A stretch of 64,000 nucleotides of DNA, from NCBI GenBank assembly GCA_021648845.1, contig JAKJHY010000003.1, positions 124,001 through 188,000 on the forward strand, written 5' to 3'. Made by a program: the position numbers and the translations under genes. The first letter of the stretch is position 1; each line of letters starts with the position of its first letter. Positions 28,113-36,472 of this stretch are shown here, one piece after another. Under the pieces are notes generated by a model, which saw only the letters and a program-made list of their open reading frames with translations, ran no database searches and had not been told where the DNA came from. Source of the stretch: Mycobacterium sp. MBM (GTDB taxonomy: Bacteria > Actinomycetota > Actinomycetes > Mycobacteriales > Mycobacteriaceae).

Positions 28113-29675
28113 CTAGGTGGGGTCGTCCAGCCGCCGAGTTCGCAGTTCGTGTCCTTTAGAGGTGAGGCAGTGCCCTGTCGTCAGATCCCACTTCCAGCCG
28201 TGCAAGTCGCAGGTCATCTGCGTGCCGTCAACTCGACCGAACTTCGTGAGATCTGCCTTCAGGTGCGGGCATCGACGCTGAATCTCCCAGCCATCCATCT
28301 CGATCGAGGCGCTGTCGTCGGTGGCTTCGGCAAACCACCCTTCGGCGTAGGCGATTCGTTCGGCAGTCAGGCACTTGAAGAATGTGTAAAGGTACTCGTT
28401 GTATCCTCCGACGCGATGCGCGGTGAACCGCGTCGACAGGAAGATACTGTTGACCCAGTCTGGCTCATCATCGCGTAGCGCTGTGCGGACCAGCACAGGA
28501 TCGATCGTAAAGGAAAAGCGGAACGTCTCGTCGGGGATATGCGCGCGCACGATGCGTTTCGGGAAGTCCAGCACCACTGTCTCGGCGCCGAGTCTCAAGG
28601 CCACCGGGTATCCGATGCCATCGCAAATCAAATCGGCGGCAGCCATGATCGGTTCCATCTTGGTCTGCAGCGCGGCAATCAGCGGTTCGCCGGTGTCCTG
28701 CGCCCAGGACGCCTTTTCGGCGATGATTGTGGCCGCCTGCCGCTCCGCGTAGGCCGCGATGTAGTCGGCTTTGTCGGTCGTGAAGATCGCTTCGACCGCA
28801 GCCTCCGGGATGGGATGGATGAGCGAGTTGAGTCGGGCACCGGTCACGTCAATCGCCGAACCGGGCATCATCAGTAGGCCGTTGTCTTGGCCGTGCGCCC
28901 GCATCTCTGCCAGGAAGACCATTTGATCAGGGAAGATATTCGCAGGGTCGCCGTAGACATCGTTGAGCTTCCGCAGCGAATCGTCGAGAAAACACGGCGG
29001 CCCGGCGGATGGAATCACCCAATTGGCCCCGACGTCGGAGATGTACTGACGGCACCGGTCCATTCCGCGCTGGCGTTTCTGGCTGCCGAAGGCTGTCTTG
29101 GCGCGTTCCGGCATATCGTAGGCGACCGGGTACCAGATGGCGCCCGAGAACTGCAGCATGTGAACGTCGATCGTGCCGAACTTATCGTGCAGCACGTCCA
29201 GGTCTATTGGGCGTGCGTCGTTCATGTTGAATGCGGTGGTCGTTCCGTCGTCAACGACGAGGGCTGAATCGCCCAGCGGGCCGTCTGCGGGTGCTGCCAG
29301 CGCGATGATCATCACGTCGAGCGAGCCCTTCGGCCCGGTGACGGTTTGGCGGACGTTGTTCTCGGTCTCAAAGAACCGGGTAAATCCCAGCGCTTCGAGC
29401 TCGCGTCGCAGATCGGGCACAGGGTATTCCGGCAGCAGGACCACCGCGTTCTTGTTCACGTGCTCACGGAGGTTGCGCGGGTCGAAGTGATCTTTGTGCA
29501 GGTGCGATACGTACAGATAATCGCAGTTCCCCAGCTCAGCCCAGTCGAGTGTCGAGTTGTCGGGGAACGGAAACCAGGACGCGTAGTAGGCGGGGTTGAC
29601 CCATGGGTCGCACAGAACGGAGCCTGCGGCGGTCTTGATGTGAAATCCTGCGTGCCCGACGCTGGTTATCTCCAC
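28113..29675 (-). CDS. namH: UDP-N-acetylmuramate hydroxylase-like protein (NamH family; MBL fold plus Rieske)
   Basis: A 520-aa two-domain protein. Residues 1-300 form a metallo-beta-lactamase fold with HLHKDH at 58-63. The C-terminus carries a Rieske [2Fe-2S] centre: CPH at 469-471 and CDLH at 489-492, 17 residues apart. This arrangement and the N-terminus EITSVGHAGF match mycobacterial NamH (Rv3818), which oxidises UDP-MurNAc to UDP-N-glycolyl-MurNAc for peptidoglycan. GTG 29675 follows TTGAGGAGACTC, a good ribosome site. It is divergent from murB, whose product is its substrate. Mycobacteria normally have namH elsewhere, so this is likely a second, acquired copy. Confidence 0.8.
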   Translation of the reverse strand: MEITSVGHAGFHIKTAAGSVLCDPWVNPAYYASWFPFPDNSTLDWAELGNCDYLYVSHLHKDHFDPRNLREHVNKNAVVLLPEYPVPDLRRELEALGFTRFFETENNVRQTVTGPKGSLDVMIIALAAPADGPLGDSALVVDDGTTTAFNMNDARPIDLDVLHDKFGTIDVHMLQFSGAIWYPVAYDMPERAKTAFGSQKRQRGMDRCRQYISDVGANWVIPSAGPPCFLDDSLRKLNDVYGDPANIFPDQMVFLAEMRAHGQDNGLLMMPGSAIDVTGARLNSLIHPIPEAAVEAIFTTDKADYIAAYAERQAATIIAEKASWAQDTGEPLIAALQTKMEPIMAAADLICDGIGYPVALRLGAETVVLDFPKRIVRAHIPDETFRFSFTIDPVLVRTALRDDEPDWVNSIFLSTRFTAHRVGGYNEYLYTFFKCLTAERIAYAEGWFAEATDDSASIEMDGWEIQRRCPHLKADLTKFGRVDGTQMTCDLHGWKWDLTTGHCLTSKGHELRTRRLDDPT

Positions 29676-29708
29676 GAGTCTCCTCAATCTCTTCGGGTGG
29701 CGCTCAGT

Positions 29709-29743
29709 CCGGTGACGGTGGCCGCTGCCGTCGCCGGTACCGT
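29709..29743. promoter_or_regulatory. Dyad and murB promoter in the namH-murB intergenic region
   Basis: An imperfect inverted repeat with 14-base arms (CCGGTGACGGTGGC at 29709-29722 against 29724-29737, 11 pairs matching) lies immediately upstream of a -10 TACCGT (29738-29743), which is six bases before ATG 29750. murB is thus probably leaderless and the dyad is placed like an operator. Confidence 0.4.
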
Positions 29744-29749
29744 TTCGGC

Positions 29750-30766
29750 ATGGTCACGTTCGCTGAACTCACGACGATGCGACTCGGCGGACCTGCTACG
29801 GGATATCTCATGGTAACTAGGTCCGCTGACCTGGTGGCCGCAGTCACCGCAGCCGATCGGGCCGGGCAACCGGTGCTCGTCATGGGCGGCGGATCGAATC
29901 TCGTGGTCGGTGACCAGGGGTTTGACGGTCTGGTCGCCCACGTGCGGACAAACGGCATTTCCGTGCAGGGTGAGACGATTCACGTCGATGCCGGTGTCGA
30001 TTGGGACGCGGTTGTCGAATTCTCGTTGGAGCACGGCCTCGGTGGGCTGGAACCGTTGTCCGGGGTACCGGGAACCGTCGGCGGGACTCCGGTGCAGAAC
30101 GTCGGTGCGTACGGGACCCTGGTGTCCGACTTTCTGGACTATGTGACGGCGTTTGACCGCGATACCGCCCAGGTGATCCGTATTCCCAACGCCGAATGCG
30201 GGTTCGGCAGCCACCGGCAGTCGATCTTCAAGCACAGTCACCGCTGGGTGATCTTGTCGGTTACGTTCACGCTCGCCTGTACGACGATGTCGCGTCCGGT
30301 GAAGTTTGCCTCGCTCGCGGACCGGCTCGGTGTGCAGATAGGCGCGTGCGTGCCGACCTCGGTGGTGCGTGAGACGGTGTTGCAGATGCGTCGGGACCGG
30401 GCGATGTTGCTTGATGAATCCGACCATGACACGTGGAGTGTCGGGTCGTTCTTCATCAACCCGGTGTTGGCGACGGTGCCCGAGCGGGCCCGCGAGGCGC
30501 CGACCTACCCTGACGTCCTGGGCACCAAGCTGCCTGCTGGTTGGCTGATCGACCACGCCGGGTTTCCCCCCGGCTACGGCAAGGACTGGGGCAGAGGCAA
30601 CGTCCGGTTGTCGACCAGACACGCACTGGCCGTCACAAACTGGGGCGGCGCGACCACGCTTGAGGTGATGCGGTTCGCTGCGCATATCCGTGACGGTGTC
30701 GAGCACGCGTTCGATATCCGGCTCGGGCCCGAGTGCGATCTGGTGAACTGCTCGTTTGACGACTGA
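29750..30766 (+). CDS. murB: UDP-N-acetylenolpyruvoylglucosamine reductase
   Basis: A 338-aa FAD enzyme that makes UDP-MurNAc in the second committed step of peptidoglycan synthesis. FAD motif GGGSN is at 46-50, SGVPGTVGGTPVQNVGAYG at 104-122, and the catalytic residues Arg156 (SHRQS), Ser233 (GSFF) and Glu328 (GPECDLV) are retained, so it should be active. Compared with mycobacterial MurB it is shorter at the N-terminus and clearly divergent (for example GSHRQSIFKH, one residue longer than the usual GYR-S loop). It probably replaces the truncated native gene. No other murB is in the window. Confidence 0.88.
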   Translation: MVTFAELTTMRLGGPATGYLMVTRSADLVAAVTAADRAGQPVLVMGGGSNLVVGDQGFDGLVAHVRTNGISVQGETIHVDAGVDWDAVVEFSLEHGLGGLEPLSGVPGTVGGTPVQNVGAYGTLVSDFLDYVTAFDRDTAQVIRIPNAECGFGSHRQSIFKHSHRWVILSVTFTLACTTMSRPVKFASLADRLGVQIGACVPTSVVRETVLQMRRDRAMLLDESDHDTWSVGSFFINPVLATVPERAREAPTYPDVLGTKLPAGWLIDHAGFPPGYGKDWGRGNVRLSTRHALAVTNWGGATTLEVMRFAAHIRDGVEHAFDIRLGPECDLVNCSFDD

Positions 30767-30782
30767 TCGGGCTGACTTGGCA

Positions 30783-31331
30783 TCATGCCAGGGATTCGCC
30801 GCCAGCGATACGTCGTTTGACCTGGCGCGCAAAGAGTTCTGCGCGCCGGATTCCAGGCCAGGAGCGAACGAGTTCGCACAGCTCGGTCATTGTCATCTCG
30901 GTTTTGCCGACCTCCTCCTTGATCTGACCGGCTAGCTCTTCGCGCGACCTCGTGTCCACGATTCGGGGGGTCGCGTCGATATCCAGTTGTGCTCGGGTCT
31001 CGTGGACATACACCATGCCGTACGGCAGCGTCTTGCAGCGACCGTCTACGAGCGCGCCCTCGCCACCTGTGTAGATGACGTGGGCGCCCTTCTTGCGATC
31101 CACGAACCGATCCAGCGCGGCGATCTTGGTGGGTGACCCCTGGACGCGAAGCGCGGTGAACTTGACAGCCTCATAGACCAACGGCGCGACCCCCAGGACC
31201 GTGATCACGTCCTCGGCGACGCCGCGCACCACCTCACACTCGACGCCCTCATCTCGGCACCTGGCCTCGAACTCGTCGACATCAGCCGGATCCATCTGGA
31301 AGTCGAAGCTGTCCTGCTGATCTGCGGACAT
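30783..31331 (-). CDS. Unrecognised 182-aa protein, last gene of the CHAT operon
   Basis: A soluble alpha/beta-looking protein with no domain I recognise. An acidic N-terminus (SADQQDSFDFQMDPADVDEF) precedes a compact region with CRDEGVECEVV, a hydrophobic stretch VITVLGVAPLVYEAVKFTAL, GGEGALVDGRC and a helical C-terminus. ATG 31331 has an AGGAG site eight bases upstream that overlaps the end of the CHAT gene, so it is cotranslated or closely coupled. As the small partner encoded beside a caspase-like protease it may be its substrate, adaptor or inhibitor; that is inference only. It converges on murB with 16 bases between. Confidence 0.7.
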   Translation of the reverse strand: MSADQQDSFDFQMDPADVDEFEARCRDEGVECEVVRGVAEDVITVLGVAPLVYEAVKFTALRVQGSPTKIAALDRFVDRKKGAHVIYTGGEGALVDGRCKTLPYGMVYVHETRAQLDIDATPRIVDTRSREELAGQIKEEVGKTEMTMTELCELVRSWPGIRRAELFARQVKRRIAGGESLA

Positions 31332-31341
31332 GTGGGTTCTC

Positions 31342-33801
31342 CTATCGGATGTAGGTGACAAAGCGGCTCCATTGCCACACTGGGATCTGTCGACGTAGCG
31401 CTTCGAGTTGGGCAGCGCGCAGGAATTCCGGCAGGGGTTTCACCGTGCCGTCCCGAATTGCACTGACCACGTGACCGGCCAAGAACCCGGCGCCGGCATC
31501 GCTGACCCGCCCGACTCCGGCGGCCACTGCGTACGCACCTCCGGCCAGCACGGCCATACAGAAGGCGAGCGGTTCCGTGAAGCGTCCGGCAGCCAGTTCG
31601 CCGGAGTGGCAGACGGCCAGAAAGACCGCCGCCGGCCATCGGACCGAGAATGCTTCGGCCGCGGTGAACGGTTCGGGCAGGTATACCGTGCCGCGCAGAC
31701 CCTCACCGCCACCGTGAGCGGCGAGGTGGAGAAACCCGAAATCGGCGGCAGAGTCGGTCAATGTCCGTCGGATGTGCTCTGCCGGAAGCACTTCGCAGCC
31801 GTCCCACACCAGTGACTGCGCGCCTTCTGCCGCGTGATCGGTCGGCTGGCCCCAACTCCGAAGCTCTGTGTCGAGGCTCAGGCGCTGTCCGAACACGGAG
31901 CCGTCGAGGGTGATTTCCTCGGCGACAAGATGAGCCAGCGCCGGGCCGGTGACGGCAGGCGGCGGGTCTGGTGCGAGGTTGGCGAGGCAGGGACTCAGTG
32001 AAATGGTGAAGTGTTCGACGAGACGTGTGCCTGAATCATCGAGTTCCAATCCGGCCCAAGGTATTACATCGAGAGATCTGTGTGGCGAGATCAATAGGTC
32101 TGCGGGTTCGGTCGGTGGCGCATCGGTCAGTTCGGGGGGAAGAAGGAGCGCCGAAAGTTCGCGGAGACGATCGTCACGGATGCTTCTGCCATTCAGGTCG
32201 ATGCCCCCCAAGTTCTCGGGTCTTGCGAAAATCAGATTTCGATCCGAGGAGATGAAAGTCCGATACCACGTGCTCTGATTGGGGCGGCTCGTCGATTCGA
32301 TCCAGACGTAGTCGAGTGCCAGCCGGCCGGCGAGTCTGTCCAGGATCTGACCGGTGTCCACCTGGCTCGGGTCCAGATAGTCGAGCGACATCAGGTGTAG
32401 ACGCCCGTGGAGTTGGCGCTCGAGTTGTTCCCTGGCTGACTCCCGGTCCGTTCGGAGTTGCAGTTTTCGACCTGGCGACACCTCGGTGTCCCAGAGATCG
32501 TTGTCGATCCGCGCGATCTCCTTCAGGTGGTTCTGAATCTGGGTGGGCAGGGCCAGCGACTGGTCCTCAAGCAGGTGCGAGAGCGTGTTCTGTTTGATGA
32601 GGGTCGCAACCCGGAATCCTAGATCGTTGATAGCCCCCGAGTGTGCTGCACAGATGTCGGCGATATCTCCGAGGCAGGCGCGCAGGGTTGCTGCGATCGG
32701 ACTCTGGCTGCGCGCCAGCACCCGCCACAGCCGAAACAACCTTTGGATCTCGGCTACGGCCGCCTCGGCCGTCCGGAACAACGCGTCATCGGATGAACCG
32801 CCTGCGATGTTCAGGTGCGCCACATCCATTGCGCACAGCGCCGCGTTGAGCCGGTGGAGGATGAATTCAGGCGAATCGCGTTCTCCGGTTCGGAGGCTGC
32901 TTTCGACAGTTTGAGGTCGGCGGTTCGGCACCTTGTCGGTGAGGATGTGCAGGAGCATCGGTGCGCCGATGCGGCCGTCTTGATACTGGGCCACTGCGTG
33001 GATGAGTTGGAGGCGGCCAAGCAACCAACTCCGAGGCGCTTCGGCCGCAGCACCCTCCGTGCGACCGGTCGATAGGTAGGCCGTCAGCTCCGCGTTTCCT
33101 GACTGGCAGAGACCGGCCAGCCGCTCGCACTCGAGGTGCAGGCGGGAGTGTTCTCGTCCGGTGCCTGCAAGGAATCGGTCTTCGTCAAGTGTCAACAGTT
33201 GCGCCAGCCAGGAATCGTCGTGGTCTTCGAGTCGCTGGCTGCGCACGTAGAACCAATAGGTCTCCGCACGCAGTTCGAGGAACTTGACGTTGGAGGTGTT
33301 CTCGATGTCCGCCGATCTGAAATGACCCAGGATGTCCAGTGCGTGCTCATACAATTCGCTAGCGGAGGGGGCGTAACCGTCCTTCGGTAACCAGCCGAGG
33401 TCTTGCCGTCGGGAGGCTTCCACGATCGCCGTGGCGTCGAACCACGACGCGACATTGCGTTTCATCAGTTCGACGTACTCGACGATAGCCCCAGCGTGTG
33501 CCAGGTTGCGAACTCTCGTTGCGTCGTTGTCGAAGTCGGAAGCCGGGGCCGATGCAAGTCGTAAGTGTGCCGTCGACGCTCGCTTGACCATGTTGTCGGC
33601 GTCGAACAGGGCGGTTCCGTCCGGGTTCGAACGATTGATCTGCAAAGCGACCTCGGCGCGGTGCGCCGACATCAACAGGTCGTACCGACGCAGACACCGC
33701 ATTGCGAACTGCCGCCGTGCGGAACGGCCGTCGAACTCGCGATCCTGTACAACGGGCTCAATCAATATCTCCGCCAAGCACTTCGGCGACCAACCTGCCA
33801 C
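31342..33801 (-). CDS. CHAT domain (caspase-like) protease with helical repeat N-terminus
   Basis: An 819-aa protein. Residues 1 to about 500 are alpha-helical and TPR-like with no clear repeat register. The C-terminal third is a CHAT peptidase: the dyad is His696 in HLAAHGGG and Cys731 in VFLAVCHSGE, with LLISPHRSLDVIPWAGL earlier and TEPLAFCMAVLAGGAYAVAA after. CHAT proteases act in bacterial conflict and abortive infection, for example in Craspase-type and gasdermin-activating systems. GTG 33801 has AAGGAA nine bases upstream and overlaps the preceding gene by 44 bases, implying translational coupling. Activation signal and substrate are unknown. Confidence 0.85.
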   Translation of the reverse strand: MAGWSPKCLAEILIEPVVQDREFDGRSARRQFAMRCLRRYDLLMSAHRAEVALQINRSNPDGTALFDADNMVKRASTAHLRLASAPASDFDNDATRVRNLAHAGAIVEYVELMKRNVASWFDATAIVEASRRQDLGWLPKDGYAPSASELYEHALDILGHFRSADIENTSNVKFLELRAETYWFYVRSQRLEDHDDSWLAQLLTLDEDRFLAGTGREHSRLHLECERLAGLCQSGNAELTAYLSTGRTEGAAAEAPRSWLLGRLQLIHAVAQYQDGRIGAPMLLHILTDKVPNRRPQTVESSLRTGERDSPEFILHRLNAALCAMDVAHLNIAGGSSDDALFRTAEAAVAEIQRLFRLWRVLARSQSPIAATLRACLGDIADICAAHSGAINDLGFRVATLIKQNTLSHLLEDQSLALPTQIQNHLKEIARIDNDLWDTEVSPGRKLQLRTDRESAREQLERQLHGRLHLMSLDYLDPSQVDTGQILDRLAGRLALDYVWIESTSRPNQSTWYRTFISSDRNLIFARPENLGGIDLNGRSIRDDRLRELSALLLPPELTDAPPTEPADLLISPHRSLDVIPWAGLELDDSGTRLVEHFTISLSPCLANLAPDPPPAVTGPALAHLVAEEITLDGSVFGQRLSLDTELRSWGQPTDHAAEGAQSLVWDGCEVLPAEHIRRTLTDSAADFGFLHLAAHGGGEGLRGTVYLPEPFTAAEAFSVRWPAAVFLAVCHSGELAAGRFTEPLAFCMAVLAGGAYAVAAGVGRVSDAGAGFLAGHVVSAIRDGTVKPLPEFLRAAQLEALRRQIPVWQWSRFVTYIR

Positions 33802-35149
33802 GATCCGATTCCTTATGGAACCTGTCCAATTGTGGCCACCTCCGCCGCCAACTGCGATAACCGAATTCGATTCCAGCTGCGGCCCGCGTCATCTCGATGC
33901 CGCGGATGTACTCGGGCAGTGTGGCGCTGCTGATGACGTTGGCGTCATCGCCTCTGGCCGTAAGCCAGGACGACAGATCCTCGACGTCATCGAGGTCCAA
34001 CTGACCGCCCAGCACATTCTCGTCGAGCCGTGATGGCAGCGTCCGGTCGGGACAGATGATTCGGAAGAATAGCCGGTGCTGCACCAGTGAGCGCAGATGG
34101 GCCTTGACGTAGGGCACTTGGTCTTCGGCGTTGCCCGGCGGATTTTCGATTCGGCCGTAGGCGTCCACGAACCCGTCGATCAGGCTTCGCTGGTACTCGT
34201 CCCAGGAATCACACTCGAACGGTAGATGCTCATAAGACGCCATCAGCGGGCACATGGGAATGAGGAGCAGATAGGCACGGGCCGTCATGATCCCAGGGTT
34301 CTGCATCGACGTCCGAACGAGCAGGTGCTTCTCGTCTTTGATGGTCGGAATCCCTGTGCCGGTGTAGTAGTCGGTGTACACGCTGTCCGACCGGTTGATC
34401 GTCGACTGCCCATCCCGGATGCCGCTGCGCAGGCGATGGGCGAGCGACGCGACCAAATCCTCCTGGGCCTCGGCACGGTAGGTGCCATCTTTGACACGCT
34501 CGACCCAGCGGCACAGCGAGTATTCGGGCTCGCGGCACGATGTTCCGGTCTGTGAAAGGTCATGCTGCTGCCACATCTCATCGAGATCCCTTTTGAGGTC
34601 GATGAAATGCTCGGTATCGTCGAAACGTCCCGACTCAATCTCGTCTGCGCGTCGCCACAGCAAATTGTCGACTTCAGCGTGCGTGGTCCAGGCTGCTTTG
34701 TACTCGTCACCCGAATCACCCTTGGAATGTGCGAGTGCAAGCGACCGCAGTGCGCCGAGACCGCGGATGCTGAACTCGGGCCACGGTGTCGCACGAGCCA
34801 GGTTTGCGAGTGCGGCGATATCGGCGACGATGCCTCTGGACCGGTCACGATCCACATCGGGTAGGTAGGTGTATGCGGGCTCCACCTTGTTGATCGCGAC
34901 AAGTGCGGCCTCGAAGAGTGCCCAACCGAAGTACCTGAGTTCAGGTATCTGTTCGTCGGGAGGGACCTTCGCTCCGGCGCCCCCGCGTGCGTTCAACTTC
35001 TCGCGAATCAGCAGAAGGTGGGCGTGTACCTCCTCCAGTGCCGGGAGGTATTGACTGACCCCCTCGAGCTCATCCCTCTTCTCGATCAACTCGTGGCAGA
35101 TGCGACGAAGCTCCGGTACGTACCCGTAATCGCTGTCCTGGCTCGACAC
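33758..35149 (-). CDS. Unrecognised 463-aa helical protein, first gene of the CHAT operon
   Basis: I recognise no domain. The sequence is mostly helical and charged, with Trp-rich patches (FGWALFEAALVAINK, SYRSWRRRW-like C-terminus), no signal peptide and no membrane segment. It could be the sensor or a regulatory partner of the CHAT protease encoded by the overlapping next gene. GTG 35149 is preferred because a good promoter places the transcription start near 35179, inside the longer frame that begins at TTG 35185; TTG 35176 is another option. The ribosome site before GTG 35149 is weak (a run of G). Confidence 0.65.
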   Translation of the reverse strand: MSSQDSDYGYVPELRRICHELIEKRDELEGVSQYLPALEEVHAHLLLIREKLNARGGAGAKVPPDEQIPELRYFGWALFEAALVAINKVEPAYTYLPDVDRDRSRGIVADIAALANLARATPWPEFSIRGLGALRSLALAHSKGDSGDEYKAAWTTHAEVDNLLWRRADEIESGRFDDTEHFIDLKRDLDEMWQQHDLSQTGTSCREPEYSLCRWVERVKDGTYRAEAQEDLVASLAHRLRSGIRDGQSTINRSDSVYTDYYTGTGIPTIKDEKHLLVRTSMQNPGIMTARAYLLLIPMCPLMASYEHLPFECDSWDEYQRSLIDGFVDAYGRIENPPGNAEDQVPYVKAHLRSLVQHRLFFRIICPDRTLPSRLDENVLGGQLDLDDVEDLSSWLTARGDDANVISSATLPEYIRGIEMTRAAAGIEFGYRSWRRRWPQLDRFHKESDRGRLVAEVLGGDID

Positions 35150-35185
35150 GGCCCCCCGCTGTGAAGTAAACGTCAATTTTGGCAA

Positions 35186-35214
35186 AGATTAGCAACAGCG
35201 CTCGCGCATGTCAT
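35186..35214 (-). promoter_or_regulatory. Consensus-like promoter of the CHAT operon
   Basis: Read on the minus strand: -35 ATGACA (35209-35214), 17-base spacer, -10 TAATCT (35186-35191). Five of six -35 bases match TTGACA, and the spacing is ideal. Expected transcription start is near 35179. This is the most consensus-like promoter I found in the island. Confidence 0.55.
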
Positions 35215-35247
35215 GTGATCGGCGAATGATGCGCGCGAGCCCATGAG

Positions 35248-35253
35248 TAGGTT
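35248..35253 (+). promoter_or_regulatory. -10 box for the divergent two-gene operon
   Basis: TAGGTT, six bases before GTG 35260, which opens a 15-codon frame. Same geometry as the leader peptide upstream of the ROK gene at 39260. No good -35. Confidence 0.4.
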
Positions 35254-35259
35254 GGTCGA

Positions 35260-35307
35260 GTGCGAGATCCGAGATCGAGACAGTCGGCGGAGGTTCCGAG
35301 CCCATGA
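35260..35307 (+). CDS. Candidate leaderless 15-aa upstream peptide coupled to the next gene
   Basis: GTG 35260 lies six bases after a TAGGTT -10 box, so the transcript would start at the codon. The frame VRDPRSRQSAEVPSP ends in TGA 35305-35307, which overlaps the ATG of the next gene as ATGA. Ribosomes finishing the peptide could restart on the downstream gene. It uses two AGA codons, rare in this genome. No homologue known; only the geometry supports it. Confidence 0.35.
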   Translation: MRDPRSRQSAEVPSP

Positions 35308-36464
35308 CGCGAGCTGCTGATTCGAGCGAACGCAAGATGATCAGGGCCGAGCGGGTGATGGACATCGGAGCCGAGTGGCTTGCCAGTGAGTCGATGGCGG
35401 CTCTGCTCGGCACGTTCGGTGACGGTCCGCCCAGTCGGGTGATCGATGACGACTGGCTTCCGCTCAACGAGGACCTGCCGGACTGGGTGGACGCTCTTTT
35501 GCGCGGGACCGATCCGCCTGGGTTGGCCCCCGGCCATATTCGTCAACTCCGCGAGGCGATGACTATCGAGCGATTCGCCGTGGATCACTTCGACTTTCGC
35601 GCCGTAGATGGGGTCGGCTACCGGGAACGCAATCAAGCTGAGTCGGCCGATTTCGACGATGCGACCGAAGCGGCGGTGCTGACCCACTGCCGCGACCTCG
35701 GCTTGGTTGAGCCGTCGCGACCTCGGGCCGCTCGTTATGGCAACACGCTGATCCTCGGTGGCGGCTACAAGTCGCCCCAGCTGCGCACGGCGTACGCGGC
35801 CGAACTCGCCCGCGCGGGAACCGACCTCGGGAGTGTCTATCTACTCGGTAGCCCGCGGCCGCTTATCGGCGATCCTCCCGAGGCGCCGGCCGTCGCGTAC
35901 TACGCGCCATCGGCCAGCGACGAGTTCGATCTCATGGTCGCGGCGGCGCTGTTGGAATTCGACGATCTTACCGCGGCACCGGTCGAATTCCTCTGTGGCT
36001 GCGACGTGGACACCGTGATCTGTCCCGCTTGGCGGCTACGCCATCTAGATTTCGACGACTCCACCATGCCGGCGCAGTTCACCCACGAGCGCCGCGGTGC
36101 GCTCGCCGATGTCCACAGCCGACAGCGGGGTAGCGTACTGTCCGCCAGCACAAGTCGGCCGCCATACCGTCCCGACACGTCGGACACCTTCGCGCTGTGG
36201 GCCCGGGTCGCGCAGCCCGCCGAAGGTGAAGACCTGCTGATTGTCACAACCCAGGTCTTCGTGCCCTTTCAGCGCTTCGACGCCTACCGACGGCTCTACC
36301 TCGAGTACGGTGCCGATATCGACGTGGTGGGGTTCGGCGTCGACCGTGGGGATCGCCCGCAGACCACCGAATATTTGCTCCAGGAAACACTTTCCGGAAT
36401 CAGATCTGCGCGCCGGATGATGCTTGCCGCGGCTGAGGCGCTCTTTGGCCGCCACGACGATTAG
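35304..36464 (+). CDS. Unknown 386-aa protein, possible DUF218/YdcF-like fold
   Basis: Not firmly recognised. Two segments recall the DUF218 (YdcF/SanA/ElyC) pattern: GNTLILGGGYKSPQLRTAYA near residues 146-165, and a strand-helix LLIVTTQVFVPFQRFDAYRR with GADIDVVGFG near residue 320-350. That fold is Rossmann-like, and some members affect the envelope. The first 140 residues and the Cys-containing middle (FLCGCDVDTVICPAW) are unfamiliar. ATG 35304 is overlapped by the stop of a possible upstream peptide, and a GGAGG lies 12 bases before it. Only eight bases separate it from the nucleotidase gene, so they form an operon divergent from the CHAT operon. Confidence 0.6.
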   Translation: MTRAADSSERKMIRAERVMDIGAEWLASESMAALLGTFGDGPPSRVIDDDWLPLNEDLPDWVDALLRGTDPPGLAPGHIRQLREAMTIERFAVDHFDFRAVDGVGYRERNQAESADFDDATEAAVLTHCRDLGLVEPSRPRAARYGNTLILGGGYKSPQLRTAYAAELARAGTDLGSVYLLGSPRPLIGDPPEAPAVAYYAPSASDEFDLMVAAALLEFDDLTAAPVEFLCGCDVDTVICPAWRLRHLDFDDSTMPAQFTHERRGALADVHSRQRGSVLSASTSRPPYRPDTSDTFALWARVAQPAEGEDLLIVTTQVFVPFQRFDAYRRLYLEYGADIDVVGFGVDRGDRPQTTEYLLQETLSGIRSARRMMLAAAEALFGRHDD

Positions 36465-36472
36465 GGTCGCTC

